Assembly: GCA_963931105.1 (NCBI GenBank)
Contig: OZ007004.1
Span: 2,232,001 to 2,296,000 of the forward strand
From: UMGS1590 sp900552455
Lineage (GTDB): Bacteria > Bacillota > Peptococcia > Peptococcales > Peptococcaceae
DNA: 64,000 bases
Reading direction: 5' to 3'
The notes beneath the pieces are model-generated. The model made no database searches. It was not told where the DNA came from and saw nothing but the letters and a program-made list of their open reading frames with translations. The first letter of the stretch is position 1. Every line of letters starts with the position of its first letter. This document shows positions 24,286 through 32,384 of this stretch, in pieces. The position numbers and the translations under genes are program-made.

Positions 24286-24336
24286 TGTGAACCTCCAAAA
24301 GATGAAATTAGTACCAAAAAATAAACGGAGATCACA

Positions 24337-24392
24337 TTTCACATATTGTAACGGCCGGTCGCTGGCGCTGCCAGCTCTTACAATATGTGAAA
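24337..24392 (-). promoter_or_regulatory. Structured 5' leader of csp with perfect 15-bp arms
   Basis: Perfect arms at 24337-24351 and 24378-24392 (core CACATATTGTAA / TTACAATATGTG) enclose a smaller hairpin with GCTGGC (24361-24366) and GCCAGC (24370-24375). No T run follows, so it is not a usual terminator. It is inside the transcribed leader of csp. Confidence 0.6.
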
Positions 24393-24429
24393 AGCATTCA
24401 ATGTTTGATAAATCTGATACTTGAGGTTA

Positions 24430-24458
24430 AGTATAGCAGAGGTCCTCCGCCCTTACAA
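24430..24458 (-). promoter_or_regulatory. Promoter of csp
   Basis: On the minus strand TTGTAA (24453-24458), 17-base spacer, TATACT (24430-24435). The transcript would start near 24423 with a leader of about 138 bases. Confidence 0.65.
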
Positions 24459-24497
24459 GAACTTTACATTTTTCCATCCATAGTTATTCGCATGTAA

Positions 24498-24525
24498 AAA
24501 GCCTGCGGCATAAGCCACAGGCTTG
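24498..24525 (-). terminator. Terminator of the ylqD-rimM-trmD operon
   Basis: Arms AAGCCTG and CAGGCTT; on the minus strand the hairpin is followed by TTTTTACATG. Confidence 0.8.
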
Positions 24526-24528
24526 CAT

Positions 24529-25284
24529 TCATTTTGGATAGCGCTCAGCGAGGGCAGGATTTTCAGCGAAAAGCTCATCGAGAAGCTTCTGCTCCTGCTT
24601 CGTTGGCGTATAGCTGGCGAGCAGATCTGGCCGACGCTCGAGCGTGCGGCGCAGCGCTTCTTTTTTCTGCCAGCGCGCGATGTTTTCGTGGTGGCCGCTT
24701 GTCAGCACTTCTGGCACTTCCTTGCCTTCAAAAACACGCGGCTTGGTGTACTGGGGATATTCCAGGAGGCCGTTGTAAAAGGAATCGTCCTCAAACGACG
24801 CCTGCTCTTTGATGACGCCTGGCTTCAGCCGCGCGATGGTGTCGATCATGACCATCGCCGGCAGCTCACCGCCGGTGAGCACATAATCGCCGATGGAATA
24901 TTCGTCGGTCACGTAATCGCGGATGCGCTCGTCGAATCCTTCGTAGTGGCCGCAGACGAAAGCAATGTGTTCATACTGCGCCAGCCGGTTTGCGTCAGCC
25001 TGGCTGAACACCTTGCCCTGCGGCGAAACGAGAATGATCGGCACGCTGCCATCCAGCGGCAGCTTGTCGCGCAGCGCATCGACGATCGGCTGCGGCTGCA
25101 GAAGCATGCCGACACCGCCGCCGTACGGCGTGTCGTCAACGTGGTGGAATTTGTTCGTCGCGTAGTCGCGGAAATTGACGATCTCAATATTGAGCAGACC
25201 TTTTTCTCTGGCCTTGCCGATGAGGCTTGTGGTGAGCGGGCCCTGGAACATTTCCGGGAAGAGCGACAGAATCGTAACGTCCAT
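24529..25284 (-). CDS. trmD: tRNA (guanine37-N1)-methyltransferase TrmD
   Basis: A 251-residue SPOUT-class methyltransferase that adds a methyl group from SAM to G37 of tRNAs. Conserved parts are MDVTILSLFPEMF, the PYGGGVGMLLQPQPI loop, LVSPQGKVFSQADANRLA, CGHYEGFDERI and SIGDYVLTGGELPAM, which form the trefoil knot that holds SAM. The ATG shares a base with the rimM stop (TGATG). It is the last gene of a translation operon, as in most Bacillota. Confidence 0.97.
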   Translation of the reverse strand: MDVTILSLFPEMFQGPLTTSLIGKAREKGLLNIEIVNFRDYATNKFHHVDDTPYGGGVGMLLQPQPIVDALRDKLPLDGSVPIILVSPQGKVFSQADANRLAQYEHIAFVCGHYEGFDERIRDYVTDEYSIGDYVLTGGELPAMVMIDTIARLKPGVIKEQASFEDDSFYNGLLEYPQYTKPRVFEGKEVPEVLTSGHHENIARWQKKEALRRTLERRPDLLASYTPTKQEQKLLDELFAENPALAERYPK

Positions 25285-25808
25285 CAGTCGACCAGTCCTT
25301 TCGGCAGCTCCACTTCCATGCGGCCAGCGTCAAGATCCACGCCAAGGATCACAGATTTGACCGCCGGGACGAGGATCTCGCGTGTTGGTGACTGTTCAAC
25401 GACGTAAACGTCGTTGGCGCCTGGCTGCAGCACGTCGGTGATGACGCCGATCTTTTCCTCGCCTTCGTAAACGACGAGCCCGATCAGGTCGTCGATATAA
25501 TAAGCGCCTTCCTCCAGCGGCATGCGGTCGCTCTTGTCAATAGCAAGGTACTGATTTTTCAGCGCTTTGGCGGCATCCATGTCGTCGACGTCGTAGAGCT
25601 TGACGAGGACGGTGTCCTTGTGCAGACGCACGCGCTCAATATCGTAGACAGTGTAATTCTTGTTGCGGTCCTCCAGATACACCTCATCGAGGAGATAGTA
25701 GCGCGTAGGATCGTCGGTGAGCGGCTCAACTTTCAATTCACCGCGCACGCCATGGGCATTGAGGATCTTTCCGATGCGTGTCTTGTCGTTGCTCATATCC
25801 GCGCTCAT
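25284..25808 (-). CDS. rimM: Ribosome maturation factor RimM
   Basis: A 174-residue RimM, which helps assemble the head of the 30S subunit and binds protein S19. The N-terminal RIGKILNAHGVRGELKVEPLTDDPTRY and the C-terminal PRC-barrel segment YYIDDLIGLVVYEGEEKIGVITDVLQPGANDVYVV are clear. The ATG at 25808 overlaps the ylqD stop by four bases (ATGA); a Met four codons later is a possible start. Position between ylqD and trmD is standard. Confidence 0.95.
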   Translation of the reverse strand: MSADMSNDKTRIGKILNAHGVRGELKVEPLTDDPTRYYLLDEVYLEDRNKNYTVYDIERVRLHKDTVLVKLYDVDDMDAAKALKNQYLAIDKSDRMPLEEGAYYIDDLIGLVVYEGEEKIGVITDVLQPGANDVYVVEQSPTREILVPAVKSVILGVDLDAGRMEVELPKGLVD

Positions 25809-26215
25809 TTCTGACGGATCTCTTTGACGATGTCGTCTTCAATGACGAGCTCATAGTGGGTGCCAGCGGTGAAAGGATCGCCAACCTTGATGGTGGTGAG
25901 GAAATCGCCTTCGCCAGCGTCCACTTCGCTGCCCATGATGAGATCGTCCACAGCGGCCAGCGCTTTGTTGAACTGTTCCTTGTAGACGTTGATCTTATCG
26001 CGTTCGGCGTTGAGCTGGGCGCGAATGGCTTCGGTCTGTGGATGTGCTTTGAGGGTGAGTTCGGTCATTGTCTTGCTCATCTGCTTGTCAAAGTCAGCGA
26101 GCTGAGAATCGATCTCGTCGATCTGCTTCTGGATTTCTGCAGCGGTTCTCTGCTTATAGCCATCGGTGACGATCTGTTTGTACGTCACCTTACCGAGGAT
26201 CTGTAATTCTTCCAT
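25805..26215 (-). CDS. ylqD: YlqD-family protein
   Basis: A 136-residue protein of the YlqD family, found in the rpsP-rimM-trmD region of many Bacillota. The N-terminal part (LQILGKVTYKQIVTDGYKQR) is followed by a coiled coil (AAEIQKQIDEIDSQLADFDKQMSKTM ... IRAQLNAERDKINVYKEQFNKAL) and a C-terminal beta domain with VGDPFTAGTHYELVIEDDIVKEI. The biochemical role is unknown. Start at 26215 with GAGG upstream; a longer frame reaches into the terminator. Confidence 0.85.
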   Translation of the reverse strand: MEELQILGKVTYKQIVTDGYKQRTAAEIQKQIDEIDSQLADFDKQMSKTMTELTLKAHPQTEAIRAQLNAERDKINVYKEQFNKALAAVDDLIMGSEVDAGEGDFLTTIKVGDPFTAGTHYELVIEDDIVKEIRQK

Positions 26216-26246
26216 CTGTTCATACCTCTTTTCTAAAACATAGCAA

Positions 26247-26275
26247 AAAATCCAGACTCGAACGAATCTGGATTT
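26247..26275 (-). terminator. Terminator between khpA and ylqD
   Basis: Arms AAAATCCAGA (26247-26256) and TCTGGATTTT (26266-26275); read on the minus strand it ends in TTTTTT. It separates ylxM-ffh-rpsP-khpA from ylqD-rimM-trmD, perhaps only partly. Confidence 0.8.
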
Positions 26276-26280
26276 TATCA

Positions 26281-26511
26281 TCAGTCTACAATGTCGACAT
26301 AAACTTTCTTATGCTGAACATTGCCCACGGCTTTCATGATGGTGCGGATCGCGTTGGCGATGCGCCCATGTTTGCCGATAATTTTGCCCATATCATCCGG
26401 TGCAACAGAAAGCTGCACTGTCACAGATTCTGGTGTTTCATTAATTTTTACAGATACGGAATCTGGGTCATCAACCAAAGACTTTGCGATGTGCAAAACC
26501 AAGTTTTCCAT
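26281..26511 (-). CDS. khpA: RNA-binding KH-domain protein KhpA
   Basis: A 76-residue single KH domain protein (YlqC/KhpA). The RNA-binding GxxG loop is IIGKHGRIANAIRTI. The usual N-terminus of this family (ENLVLHIAKSLVDDPDSVSV) supports a start at 26511 rather than the Met three codons earlier. KhpA acts with KhpB as an RNA chaperone influencing cell division and small RNAs in Bacillota. It lies between rpsP and a terminator. Confidence 0.93.
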   Translation of the reverse strand: MENLVLHIAKSLVDDPDSVSVKINETPESVTVQLSVAPDDMGKIIGKHGRIANAIRTIMKAVGNVQHKKVYVDIVD

Positions 26512-26539
26512 ACTAATCATCCATTTCTTATAAAATCAA

Positions 26540-26782
26540 TCAGTTAACACCAGCTTTTTTCAGCAAGCTGCGAACGGTATCGGAAGGCTGAGCGCCGGAA
26601 GCGAGCCACTTCTGAGCAGCTTCGACATCAACCTTAATTTCAGCAGGATTTACGTTTGGGTTGTAGTAACCGATCTCTTCGATGCTGCGGCCATCGCGTG
26701 GAGCGCGGCTGTCAGCGACGACGATACGATAGAAAGGTTTCTTCTTTGCACCCATTCTTCTCAGTCTGATTTTAGTTGCCAA
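26540..26782 (-). CDS. rpsP: Ribosomal protein S16 with TTG start
   Basis: An 80-residue ribosomal protein S16 of the small subunit: ATKIRLRRMGAKKKPFYRIVVADSRAPRDGRSIEEIGYYNP. No ATG is present at the conserved start. A TTG at 26782 gives exactly the family's usual first residues (M-A-x-K-I-R-L-x-R-M-G) and has AAGGAGG eight bases upstream. A GTG three codons earlier would be too close to that site. The gene follows ffh. Confidence 0.95.
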   Translation of the reverse strand: MATKIRLRRMGAKKKPFYRIVVADSRAPRDGRSIEEIGYYNPNVNPAEIKVDVEAAQKWLASGAQPSDTVRSLLKKAGVN

Positions 26783-26807
26783 TGATGTCACCTCCTTACG
26801 TTGATCA

Positions 26808-28157
26808 TTATTTCAAGCCAAAGAATGGCAGACGGCCTTTTTTCCCGCCTTTGCCACTTGCCATGGCCCCAAATTGCTTCATAAATGTCTGTGATTGCTC
26901 AAACTGCTTGATCAGTCTGTTGACGTCCTGAACCTTCAGACCACAGCCGGCGGCGATGCGTTTTCTGCGGCTGCCGTTGATGATCTTGGTGTTCTGGCGT
27001 TCTTCCGGCGTCATCGAAAGGATGATCGCGCGTGTGTGGTCCATATCCTTGGCGTCGAGCTTGACGTTTTTGAGCATTTTCTTGCTCACGCCCGGGATCA
27101 TTGAGAGCATCGATTCAATATCGCCCATACCCTGCAGCTGATCCATCTGCGCCAGATAATCTTCCAGGGTGAAGCTCTGTGTTTTGATCTTCTCCTGCAG
27201 CTCTGCCGCTTGCTTCTGGTCAAATTCTGCCTCTGCTTTCTCGATCAGGGTGAGGATATCACCCATGCCGAGGATGCGGGAAGCCATACGGTCCGGATGG
27301 AACGGCTCGAGGGCATCGAGCTTTTCGCCCTGACCGGTAAATTTGATCGGTTTGCCGGTGACGCTCTTTACAGAGAGCGCTGCCCCGCCTCGCGTGTCAC
27401 CATCGAGCTTGGTCAGCACGATGCCGGTGATGTCGAGGTTGTCATTGAAATGCTCAGCCACGTTCACGGCGTCCTGACCAGTCATCGCATCGACGACCAG
27501 AAGGATCTCCGTCGGTGTGACGGCTTCCTTGATCGCCACGAGCTCCTGCATCAGCACTTCGTCGATGTGCAGACGCCCGGCGGTGTCGATGATCACGACG
27601 TCGTTGCCGTGCGCTTTCGCGTGGGCGACGGCGTCCGAGGCGATGTCGACCGGTGAACGGTCGCTGCCCTGTTCAAACACCGGAATGTCCAGCTGCTGGC
27701 CAAGAACCTTGAGCTGCTGGATCGCTGCCGGACGGTATACGTCGCAGGCAGCCAGGAGCGGACGCTTGTGCATCTTTTCCTTGAGATAGCGGGCGAGCTT
27801 CCCAGTCGAAGTCGTCTTCCCGGAACCCTGCAGCCCGACCATCATGATGATCGTCGGCGGCTTGGAGCTGATCTCAATCTTTTTCGCTTCGCCGCCCATG
27901 AGCTGCGTCAGCTCGTCGTGGACGATCTTGACAACCTGCTGCCCAGGTGTGAGACTTTCCATGACGTCTGCGCCCATAGCGCGGTCTTTGATGTTTCCTA
28001 CAAAGCTTTTGACGACTTTATAGTTGACATCGGCTTCCAGCAAAGCCACACGCACTTCGCGGAGCACGTCTTTAATATCCTGTTCGCTGATCTTACCCTT
28101 GCCTTTGAGCTTGGCGAAGGCATCTTGCAGTCTTTCGCTTAATCCATCAAGTGCCAC
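26808..28157 (-). CDS. ffh: Signal recognition particle protein Ffh
   Basis: A 449-residue SRP54 GTPase. NG domain: GLQGSGKTTSTGKLARYLK (G1), DTAGRLHIDE (G3), TKLDGDTRGGAAL (G4/closing loop). M domain with methionine-rich segment: GMGDIESMLSMIPGVSKKML, and the RNA-binding RRKRIAAGCGLKVQDVNRLIKQFEQ. It targets membrane and secreted proteins to FtsY and the Sec translocon. The start is a GTG at 28157, two bases after the ylxM stop, which gives the typical MALDGLSERLQ N-terminus. Confidence 0.97.
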   Translation of the reverse strand: MALDGLSERLQDAFAKLKGKGKISEQDIKDVLREVRVALLEADVNYKVVKSFVGNIKDRAMGADVMESLTPGQQVVKIVHDELTQLMGGEAKKIEISSKPPTIIMMVGLQGSGKTTSTGKLARYLKEKMHKRPLLAACDVYRPAAIQQLKVLGQQLDIPVFEQGSDRSPVDIASDAVAHAKAHGNDVVIIDTAGRLHIDEVLMQELVAIKEAVTPTEILLVVDAMTGQDAVNVAEHFNDNLDITGIVLTKLDGDTRGGAALSVKSVTGKPIKFTGQGEKLDALEPFHPDRMASRILGMGDILTLIEKAEAEFDQKQAAELQEKIKTQSFTLEDYLAQMDQLQGMGDIESMLSMIPGVSKKMLKNVKLDAKDMDHTRAIILSMTPEERQNTKIINGSRRKRIAAGCGLKVQDVNRLIKQFEQSQTFMKQFGAMASGKGGKKGRLPFFGLK

Positions 28158-28159
28158 GA

Positions 28160-28522
28160 TTAATCAGCCTTTCTGGTCTTTTTTAGTTGTGCCAGTATCT
28201 CTGTAAACGTTTCCTCCGGCCACTGGCCTGTGCTGAGCCCTGTCTCGATGGCGCCGATGGTGCGATCGAGCACCGCATCCACTTCGCCATCCCGCCTGAG
28301 CATGCCGAGATTTTTCTCGAAAGCTTCCAGCGATTCTTCGCAGCGGCTGATGCTGTTGTGCACCGCCTGCCGGCTGATGCCGACCAGATCAGAGATCTCA
28401 GCGAGCGAGAGGTCTTCGTCAAAATAATATGCGAACAAGGTCCGCTGCTTTTCTGTAAGGAGACTGCCGTAGCAGTCAAACAGGCAGACCATGCGATTTC
28501 TGTTGTCCATAGATAATGGCAT
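28160..28522 (-). CDS. ylxM: YlxM-family helix-turn-helix protein
   Basis: A 120-residue YlxM/P13-like protein with a sigma-70 region-4-like helix-turn-helix (LSLAEISDLVGISRQAVHNSISRCEESL). YlxM precedes ffh in many Bacillota and is reported to bind SRP RNA-related components rather than to act as a sigma factor. The Met at 28522 has AGAGGTG upstream; a Met four codons in is possible. It is the first gene of the ylxM-ffh-rpsP-khpA transcript, with a clear promoter. Confidence 0.92.
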   Translation of the reverse strand: MPLSMDNRNRMVCLFDCYGSLLTEKQRTLFAYYFDEDLSLAEISDLVGISRQAVHNSISRCEESLEAFEKNLGMLRRDGEVDAVLDRTIGAIETGLSTGQWPEETFTEILAQLKKTRKAD

Positions 28523-28562
28523 ATCAGCACCTCTGTCAACTTTTTCGCCTTGACACTACGAT

Positions 28563-28591
28563 AGGATAACAAATCCCCAACGGCTTGTCAA
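28563..28591 (-). promoter_or_regulatory. Promoter of the ylxM-ffh operon
   Basis: On the minus strand a consensus TTGACA (28586-28591), a 17-base spacer and TATCCT (28563-28568). Confidence 0.75.
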
Positions 28592-28615
28592 GCATTATTT
28601 CTTGACAGAGAGCGA

Positions 28616-29128
28616 TTATTTGTCTGTGCTACCAAAACCGCCGCTGCGCGCCGCCGTGGCGCTGTCATCGTCGGTGACAAGATAAGGAAGGAAAATTCCC
28701 TGGGCAAATGCCTGTCCCTTTTCCATCGTCAAAACCTTGTGTTCATCCGGATGGTCGTTGTAAATGGCGATCATAATATGCCCTTCGTTGTCGGCGTGCT
28801 GATAATCCGCATCGATGACGCCAATCGTGTTCATAAGCTGCAGCTTGTAGCGCATGCCCTGGCCGCTGCGCGGCGCGATGATGAGCACCACATTCACCGG
28901 CATGATCGCGCGAATGCCGGTGAGGATCGTGATCTCCTCGCCAGGATGGAGCGTAAACGCGTGTGGCGCGTAGAAATCGTAGCCGGCAGAAGCCGCCGTC
29001 GCACGTTCCGGTAAACGGATCTCGCCGTAAATCTCTGACGGATCGTCCGTGCGGTCGTCATTTTTCTGCCGCCAGTCCTCTAAAAACTGCGGCCAGGAAA
29101 TTTTTTCGAAAGCAAGCATGAAATTCAT
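28616..29128 (-). CDS. dut: dUTP diphosphatase family protein
   Basis: A 170-residue trimeric-type dUTPase. Motif 1 AGYDFYAP, motif 2 APRSGQGMRYKL, motif 3 NTIGVIDADYQ, motif 4 within EKGQAFAQGIFLPYL, and motif 5 RSGGFGSTD are all in order. It removes dUTP and supplies dUMP. About 40 residues at the N-terminus (KISWPQFLEDWRQKNDDRTDDPSEIY) precede the core and are unusual for standard dUTPases; dCTP-deaminase-like relatives remain possible. The start at 29128 has GGAG six bases upstream. Confidence 0.9.
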   Translation of the reverse strand: MNFMLAFEKISWPQFLEDWRQKNDDRTDDPSEIYGEIRLPERATAASAGYDFYAPHAFTLHPGEEITILTGIRAIMPVNVVLIIAPRSGQGMRYKLQLMNTIGVIDADYQHADNEGHIMIAIYNDHPDEHKVLTMEKGQAFAQGIFLPYLVTDDDSATAARSGGFGSTDK

Positions 29129-29207
29129 CCCTTTCTCCACTTGAAATGCTTCACACTGAAGATTATAATAGAAAATGCGCATAAATTAAACCTAAGGAGA
29201 GATATGA

Positions 29208-29924
29208 ATGGGTCGTATTCATAATATTGAAGGAAAGAAAAACAAAATGGACAGCCTGCGCTCCACCACATTCACCAAGCACGCGCGCAACATCACCGTT
29301 GCTGCTCGTCAGGGTGGCGGAGATCCAGCTTACAACGCTGCACTGAAGCTGGCCATTGACAAGGCAAAAGCCGACAACATGCCAAACGACAACATCAACC
29401 GCGCCATCAAGAAAGGCATCGGCGCCACCGATGGCGAAAAATACGAACACATCACCTACGAAGGCTATGGTCCTGGCGGCGTTGCGCTGATCATCGAATG
29501 CCTGACCGACAACAAAAACCGCACCGCCGGCAATGTCCGTCACCATCTCGACCGCTGCGGCGGCAACCTCGGCACCGATGGCTGCGTCAGCTTCATGTTT
29601 GAACGCAAGGGCGCCATCGCCATCGACAAAGAAGCTTGCCCAATGAGCGAAGACGAGCTCATGGAGCTCGCTCTCGAAGCTGGCGCTGAAGATTTCGCCA
29701 GCGAAGACAGCCACTATGAGATCCTCACCGCACCAGAAGATTACGCAGCTGTGCGCGACGCCATCGACAGCGCAAACATCCCGGTCCTGTCCGGCGATAT
29801 CACCATGCTGCCTTCCAACTACACAGAAGTGCCTGAGGACAAACAAAAGAGCATGCAGAAGCTTCTCGACGCCCTCGAAGAAGACGACGACGTGCAGAAC
29901 GTCTACAGCAACATGGCACAATAA
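29208..29924 (+). CDS. yebC: YebC/PmpR family translation or regulatory protein
   Basis: A 238-residue YebC family protein: GRIHNIEGKKNKMDSLRSTTFTKHARNITVAARQGG, ADNMPNDNINRAIKKG, EGYGPGGVALIIECLTDNKNRTA. Members were described as DNA-binding regulators and more recently as factors that help ribosomes through proline-rich stretches. It stands alone, with AGGAGAG before the ATG and a terminator behind. Length fits the family. Confidence 0.96.
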   Translation: MGRIHNIEGKKNKMDSLRSTTFTKHARNITVAARQGGGDPAYNAALKLAIDKAKADNMPNDNINRAIKKGIGATDGEKYEHITYEGYGPGGVALIIECLTDNKNRTAGNVRHHLDRCGGNLGTDGCVSFMFERKGAIAIDKEACPMSEDELMELALEAGAEDFASEDSHYEILTAPEDYAAVRDAIDSANIPVLSGDITMLPSNYTEVPEDKQKSMQKLLDALEEDDDVQNVYSNMAQ

Positions 29925-29931
29925 TTTTCAT

Positions 29932-29960
29932 AAACTGCAGTCCGTCGGGCTGCAGTTTTT
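29932..29960 (+). terminator. Terminator of yebC
   Basis: Arms AAACTGCAG (29932-29940) and CTGCAGTTT (29950-29958) followed by T residues. Confidence 0.85.
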
Positions 29961-29967
29961 TTGCACC

Positions 29968-30003
29968 AAAAACGGCCACCGGATTTTCCGATGGCCGTTT
30001 TTC
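29968..30003 (-). terminator. Terminator of the polyferredoxin gene
   Basis: Arms AAAAACGGCCA and TGGCCGTTTTT flank a 13-base loop just behind the minus-strand stop, with symmetric A/T runs. Confidence 0.8.
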
Positions 30004-31084
30004 AGTATTTATTTCGACAGACTGCGCAGCGGGTCTGTCCCTCTTCTGTTGTGTAAAAAATCTCGCCACAACGTTCGCATTCGCGGGCTGCGCCTTCTGC
30101 GAGCACACGCCAATGTGGCGCTGCGATATTTTCTACGGTGAGACCGCGATCCCAGTGCAGCCCGTGCTCGGGGCAGATATCCAAGCAAAGCCCACAGCGC
30201 GCGCAGAGCACATCATGATGCGCGAGCACGGCGTGCCCCTCTTCTTCAACGATGGCGATTGCCTGCCAGGGGCAGAGCTTTTCGCAGCTGCGGCAAAAGC
30301 GGCAATGGGTGTTCGTCAGCGCCTGCAGCGGAATCTCCTGCGCCGGATCGCGCTCAGGCGCGTCCTCGTAAAGCTCATGCAGGAGCAGCGCCTGAGACTG
30401 GGTCTTTTCAAAAACGAGCGCCCGCTCGGGGTGCACGGTCTCGCGAAAAGCATCGAGATAGCCGCTCAGCGACTGGCGCGTGTATTTTTCAGCGGCCTGG
30501 CGAACATGGCCGAGCTGATTTTTCATATAGGCGCGCCGTGTGTTGAGATCGCCGAAATGCGCCTTGAGATACGCTTCCATTTCATCGCTTTCGCGGATCA
30601 CGCGCAGCTTTTCGGCGTAGGCAGACAGGCCGTAGCGCTCCATGAGCATCTGCTGGCCCTCTGGGAACCAGTCGAAGTCGCAGTCTGCGCAGGTTGTCTG
30701 ACCGGCAAAGAGCACGACTTCGCCGAAACGTTCAACGAGGATCGCAAGCTCCAGCCAGGTGAATTGTTGCAGACAATTGGCAGCGAGCACCGGCATATCG
30801 GAAAAATCATGCCTGCGGCAGCAAATAATGAGCGGACTGTCCTGGGGCATTTTCAGCGCTGTCGGGAAATCCATTTCGAACACGTCGTGCGGACAGGCCT
30901 GTATACAGCGTCCACAGCCATCGCAGGTGTCCACGCTCACAACGCCGCTGTCGATGCGGATGCTGCCATTTGGACAGAGCTGTACACATTTCGAACACGT
31001 CGCCCGCGGCGAAAACGCGCGGATGCAGCGCTCGGGGTGCACGTCCACTGGCGCTGCCATGGCGATGAGATCGGAAAGCTGCAT
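30002..31084 (-). CDS. Polyferredoxin with four [4Fe-4S] motifs and zinc ribbon
   Basis: A 360-residue cytoplasmic iron-sulfur protein. Two cluster motifs lie near the N-terminus (CSKCVQLCP with an upstream Cys, and CDGCGRCIQACP), two near residues 270-315 (CRFCRSCEKLCP and CARCGLCLDICP), and a zinc-ribbon pair at the very end (CERCGEIF ... CAVCRN). The middle 150 residues (LIICCRRHDFSDMPVLAANCLQQ, GQTTCADCDF, then a helical part) look like a degenerate electron-transfer domain with a further Cys-x2-Cys. I cannot give it a name. It stands alone with its own ribosome site (AAGGAAGG) and terminator, so its partner is unknown. Confidence 0.8.
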   Translation of the reverse strand: MQLSDLIAMAAPVDVHPERCIRAFSPRATCSKCVQLCPNGSIRIDSGVVSVDTCDGCGRCIQACPHDVFEMDFPTALKMPQDSPLIICCRRHDFSDMPVLAANCLQQFTWLELAILVERFGEVVLFAGQTTCADCDFDWFPEGQQMLMERYGLSAYAEKLRVIRESDEMEAYLKAHFGDLNTRRAYMKNQLGHVRQAAEKYTRQSLSGYLDAFRETVHPERALVFEKTQSQALLLHELYEDAPERDPAQEIPLQALTNTHCRFCRSCEKLCPWQAIAIVEEEGHAVLAHHDVLCARCGLCLDICPEHGLHWDRGLTVENIAAPHWRVLAEGAARECERCGEIFYTTEEGQTRCAVCRNKY

Positions 31085-31134
31085 ACTTCTTCCTTCCTTT
31101 CCTTAGAATGGTATGCCAAGCAGATTAAATGATA

Positions 31135-31602
31135 CTAGCGCATTTTCGGCATAAATCGCCGCCGCTTCGGCACCTTGCGCTGCACCATCTTGAGCATGCG
31201 CGCAAACGATGACACGAGCACGAGACCGATGGCCATCGCGCCCATGGAAAGCAGTGTGTCGACGCCATAGGAATAAAAATCTGCCACATGACTGTTGAGC
31301 AAGCTGTCGATGGTGTTGTAGAAGCGCATCCCCGGCACGATCGGCAGGATCCCGATCGTCGTGATGACCATGACTGGCACCTTGCAGACGCGCGCAAAGA
31401 TCTCCGCGTAGATGCACATGATCACCGTCGGCACAAAAAACTGCAGCACAATGTTCACGCCGTCCATCATATCGAAGATGAGCTTGCCCAAAAGCCCGCA
31501 AAACGCAGAGACGATCGCCAGCCGCATCTTGCTCTCGTAAAGCAGCGCAAAGAAAAACGACGATGTGAACGCCGAGATGTAGATCATCAGAGAATCGATC
31601 AT
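31135..31602 (-). CDS. Threonine/serine exporter ThrE, C-terminal half-type subunit
   Basis: A 155-residue membrane protein of the YjjB/DUF3815 type, with four helices (MIYISAFTSSFFFALLYESKMRLA, IVLQFFVPTVIMCIYAEIFA, VMVITTIGILPIVPGM, GAMAIGLVLVSSFARM). The motif IGILPIVPGMRFYNTI is characteristic. It corresponds to the second half of the ThrE exporter family and pairs with the product of the gene just upstream, whose stop it overlaps (ATGA). Such pairs export threonine, serine or succinate-type acids. Confidence 0.9.
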   Translation of the reverse strand: MIDSLMIYISAFTSSFFFALLYESKMRLAIVSAFCGLLGKLIFDMMDGVNIVLQFFVPTVIMCIYAEIFARVCKVPVMVITTIGILPIVPGMRFYNTIDSLLNSHVADFYSYGVDTLLSMGAMAIGLVLVSSFARMLKMVQRKVPKRRRFMPKMR

Positions 31603-32384
31603 AATGGCATCACCCCCACTATCGATGGAAAAGACGCGTACGCCAGCGCTGAGCCGATGGCGATGGCCACGGCAACAACGATTGCCTCGACCGCTTCAAT
31701 AAGCCCGGCGCTGAGGTCCTTGGCGATGACATCGCGCACCGCTGTCATAAAGCTGCGCCCCGGGAAGAGCATCATCAAGGTACCGATGATGATATTGTTG
31801 AAATGTAGGTGCGCAAAATACGTCGAAAACACAAAAGCGACGACCAGCTGGATATAGGTGGCGACCAGCGTTGTAAAAAAATCGTTGGCATGGTAAAGCT
31901 CCATCGGCGTGGTCACAATGCGCGCGAGGAACACGCAGAGGATCGACACACCTGCATCCCACAGCGTGCCGCCGCTCATCACGGCGAAGGACGCTGCCGC
32001 CAGAAGATAGCTCAGCCAGATCACGACTGGCGAATAGCCGCAGCCGATGCAGTAGGTCGACAGCTCGTCGATGCCTGCCTCCGGCAGCACGGGATTGGCG
32101 CTGAGCCGGCGCGAAAAATCATTGAGATGGATCAGCCGTTCAAAATCGACGGTGCGGTGGTAAATGCGCCGCGTTTTTGTGTAGGACACATCCTCCTCCG
32201 TCTCGATGGTGACGATGATGATATTTGGCAGCGCGTACACATCAATGCGTTTGAGCCCATAGGCACGCAGCACGTGGATGATGCTTTCCTCCACACGATA
32301 GATCTCGGCGCCGTTCTCCATGAGCGCGGCGCCGAGCATCACAGCCAGCTTCAGCGCTTTCTGTGGATCGTATTTCTCATTCAT
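31599..32384 (-). CDS. Threonine/serine exporter ThrE, N-terminal half-type subunit
   Basis: A 261-residue membrane protein of the YjjP/DUF1212 type. The soluble N-terminal part has the hallmark MENGAEIYRVEESIIHVLRAYG and YALPNIIIVTIE, followed by helices SPVVIWLSYLLAAASFAVMSGG and others, and FPGRSFMTAVRDVIAKDLSAG. Together with the 155-residue partner it should form a split ThrE-like exporter in the cytoplasmic membrane. The gene starts inside the end of the CBS-domain gene (8-base overlap). Confidence 0.92.
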   Translation of the reverse strand: MNEKYDPQKALKLAVMLGAALMENGAEIYRVEESIIHVLRAYGLKRIDVYALPNIIIVTIETEEDVSYTKTRRIYHRTVDFERLIHLNDFSRRLSANPVLPEAGIDELSTYCIGCGYSPVVIWLSYLLAAASFAVMSGGTLWDAGVSILCVFLARIVTTPMELYHANDFFTTLVATYIQLVVAFVFSTYFAHLHFNNIIIGTLMMLFPGRSFMTAVRDVIAKDLSAGLIEAVEAIVVAVAIAIGSALAYASFPSIVGVMPL

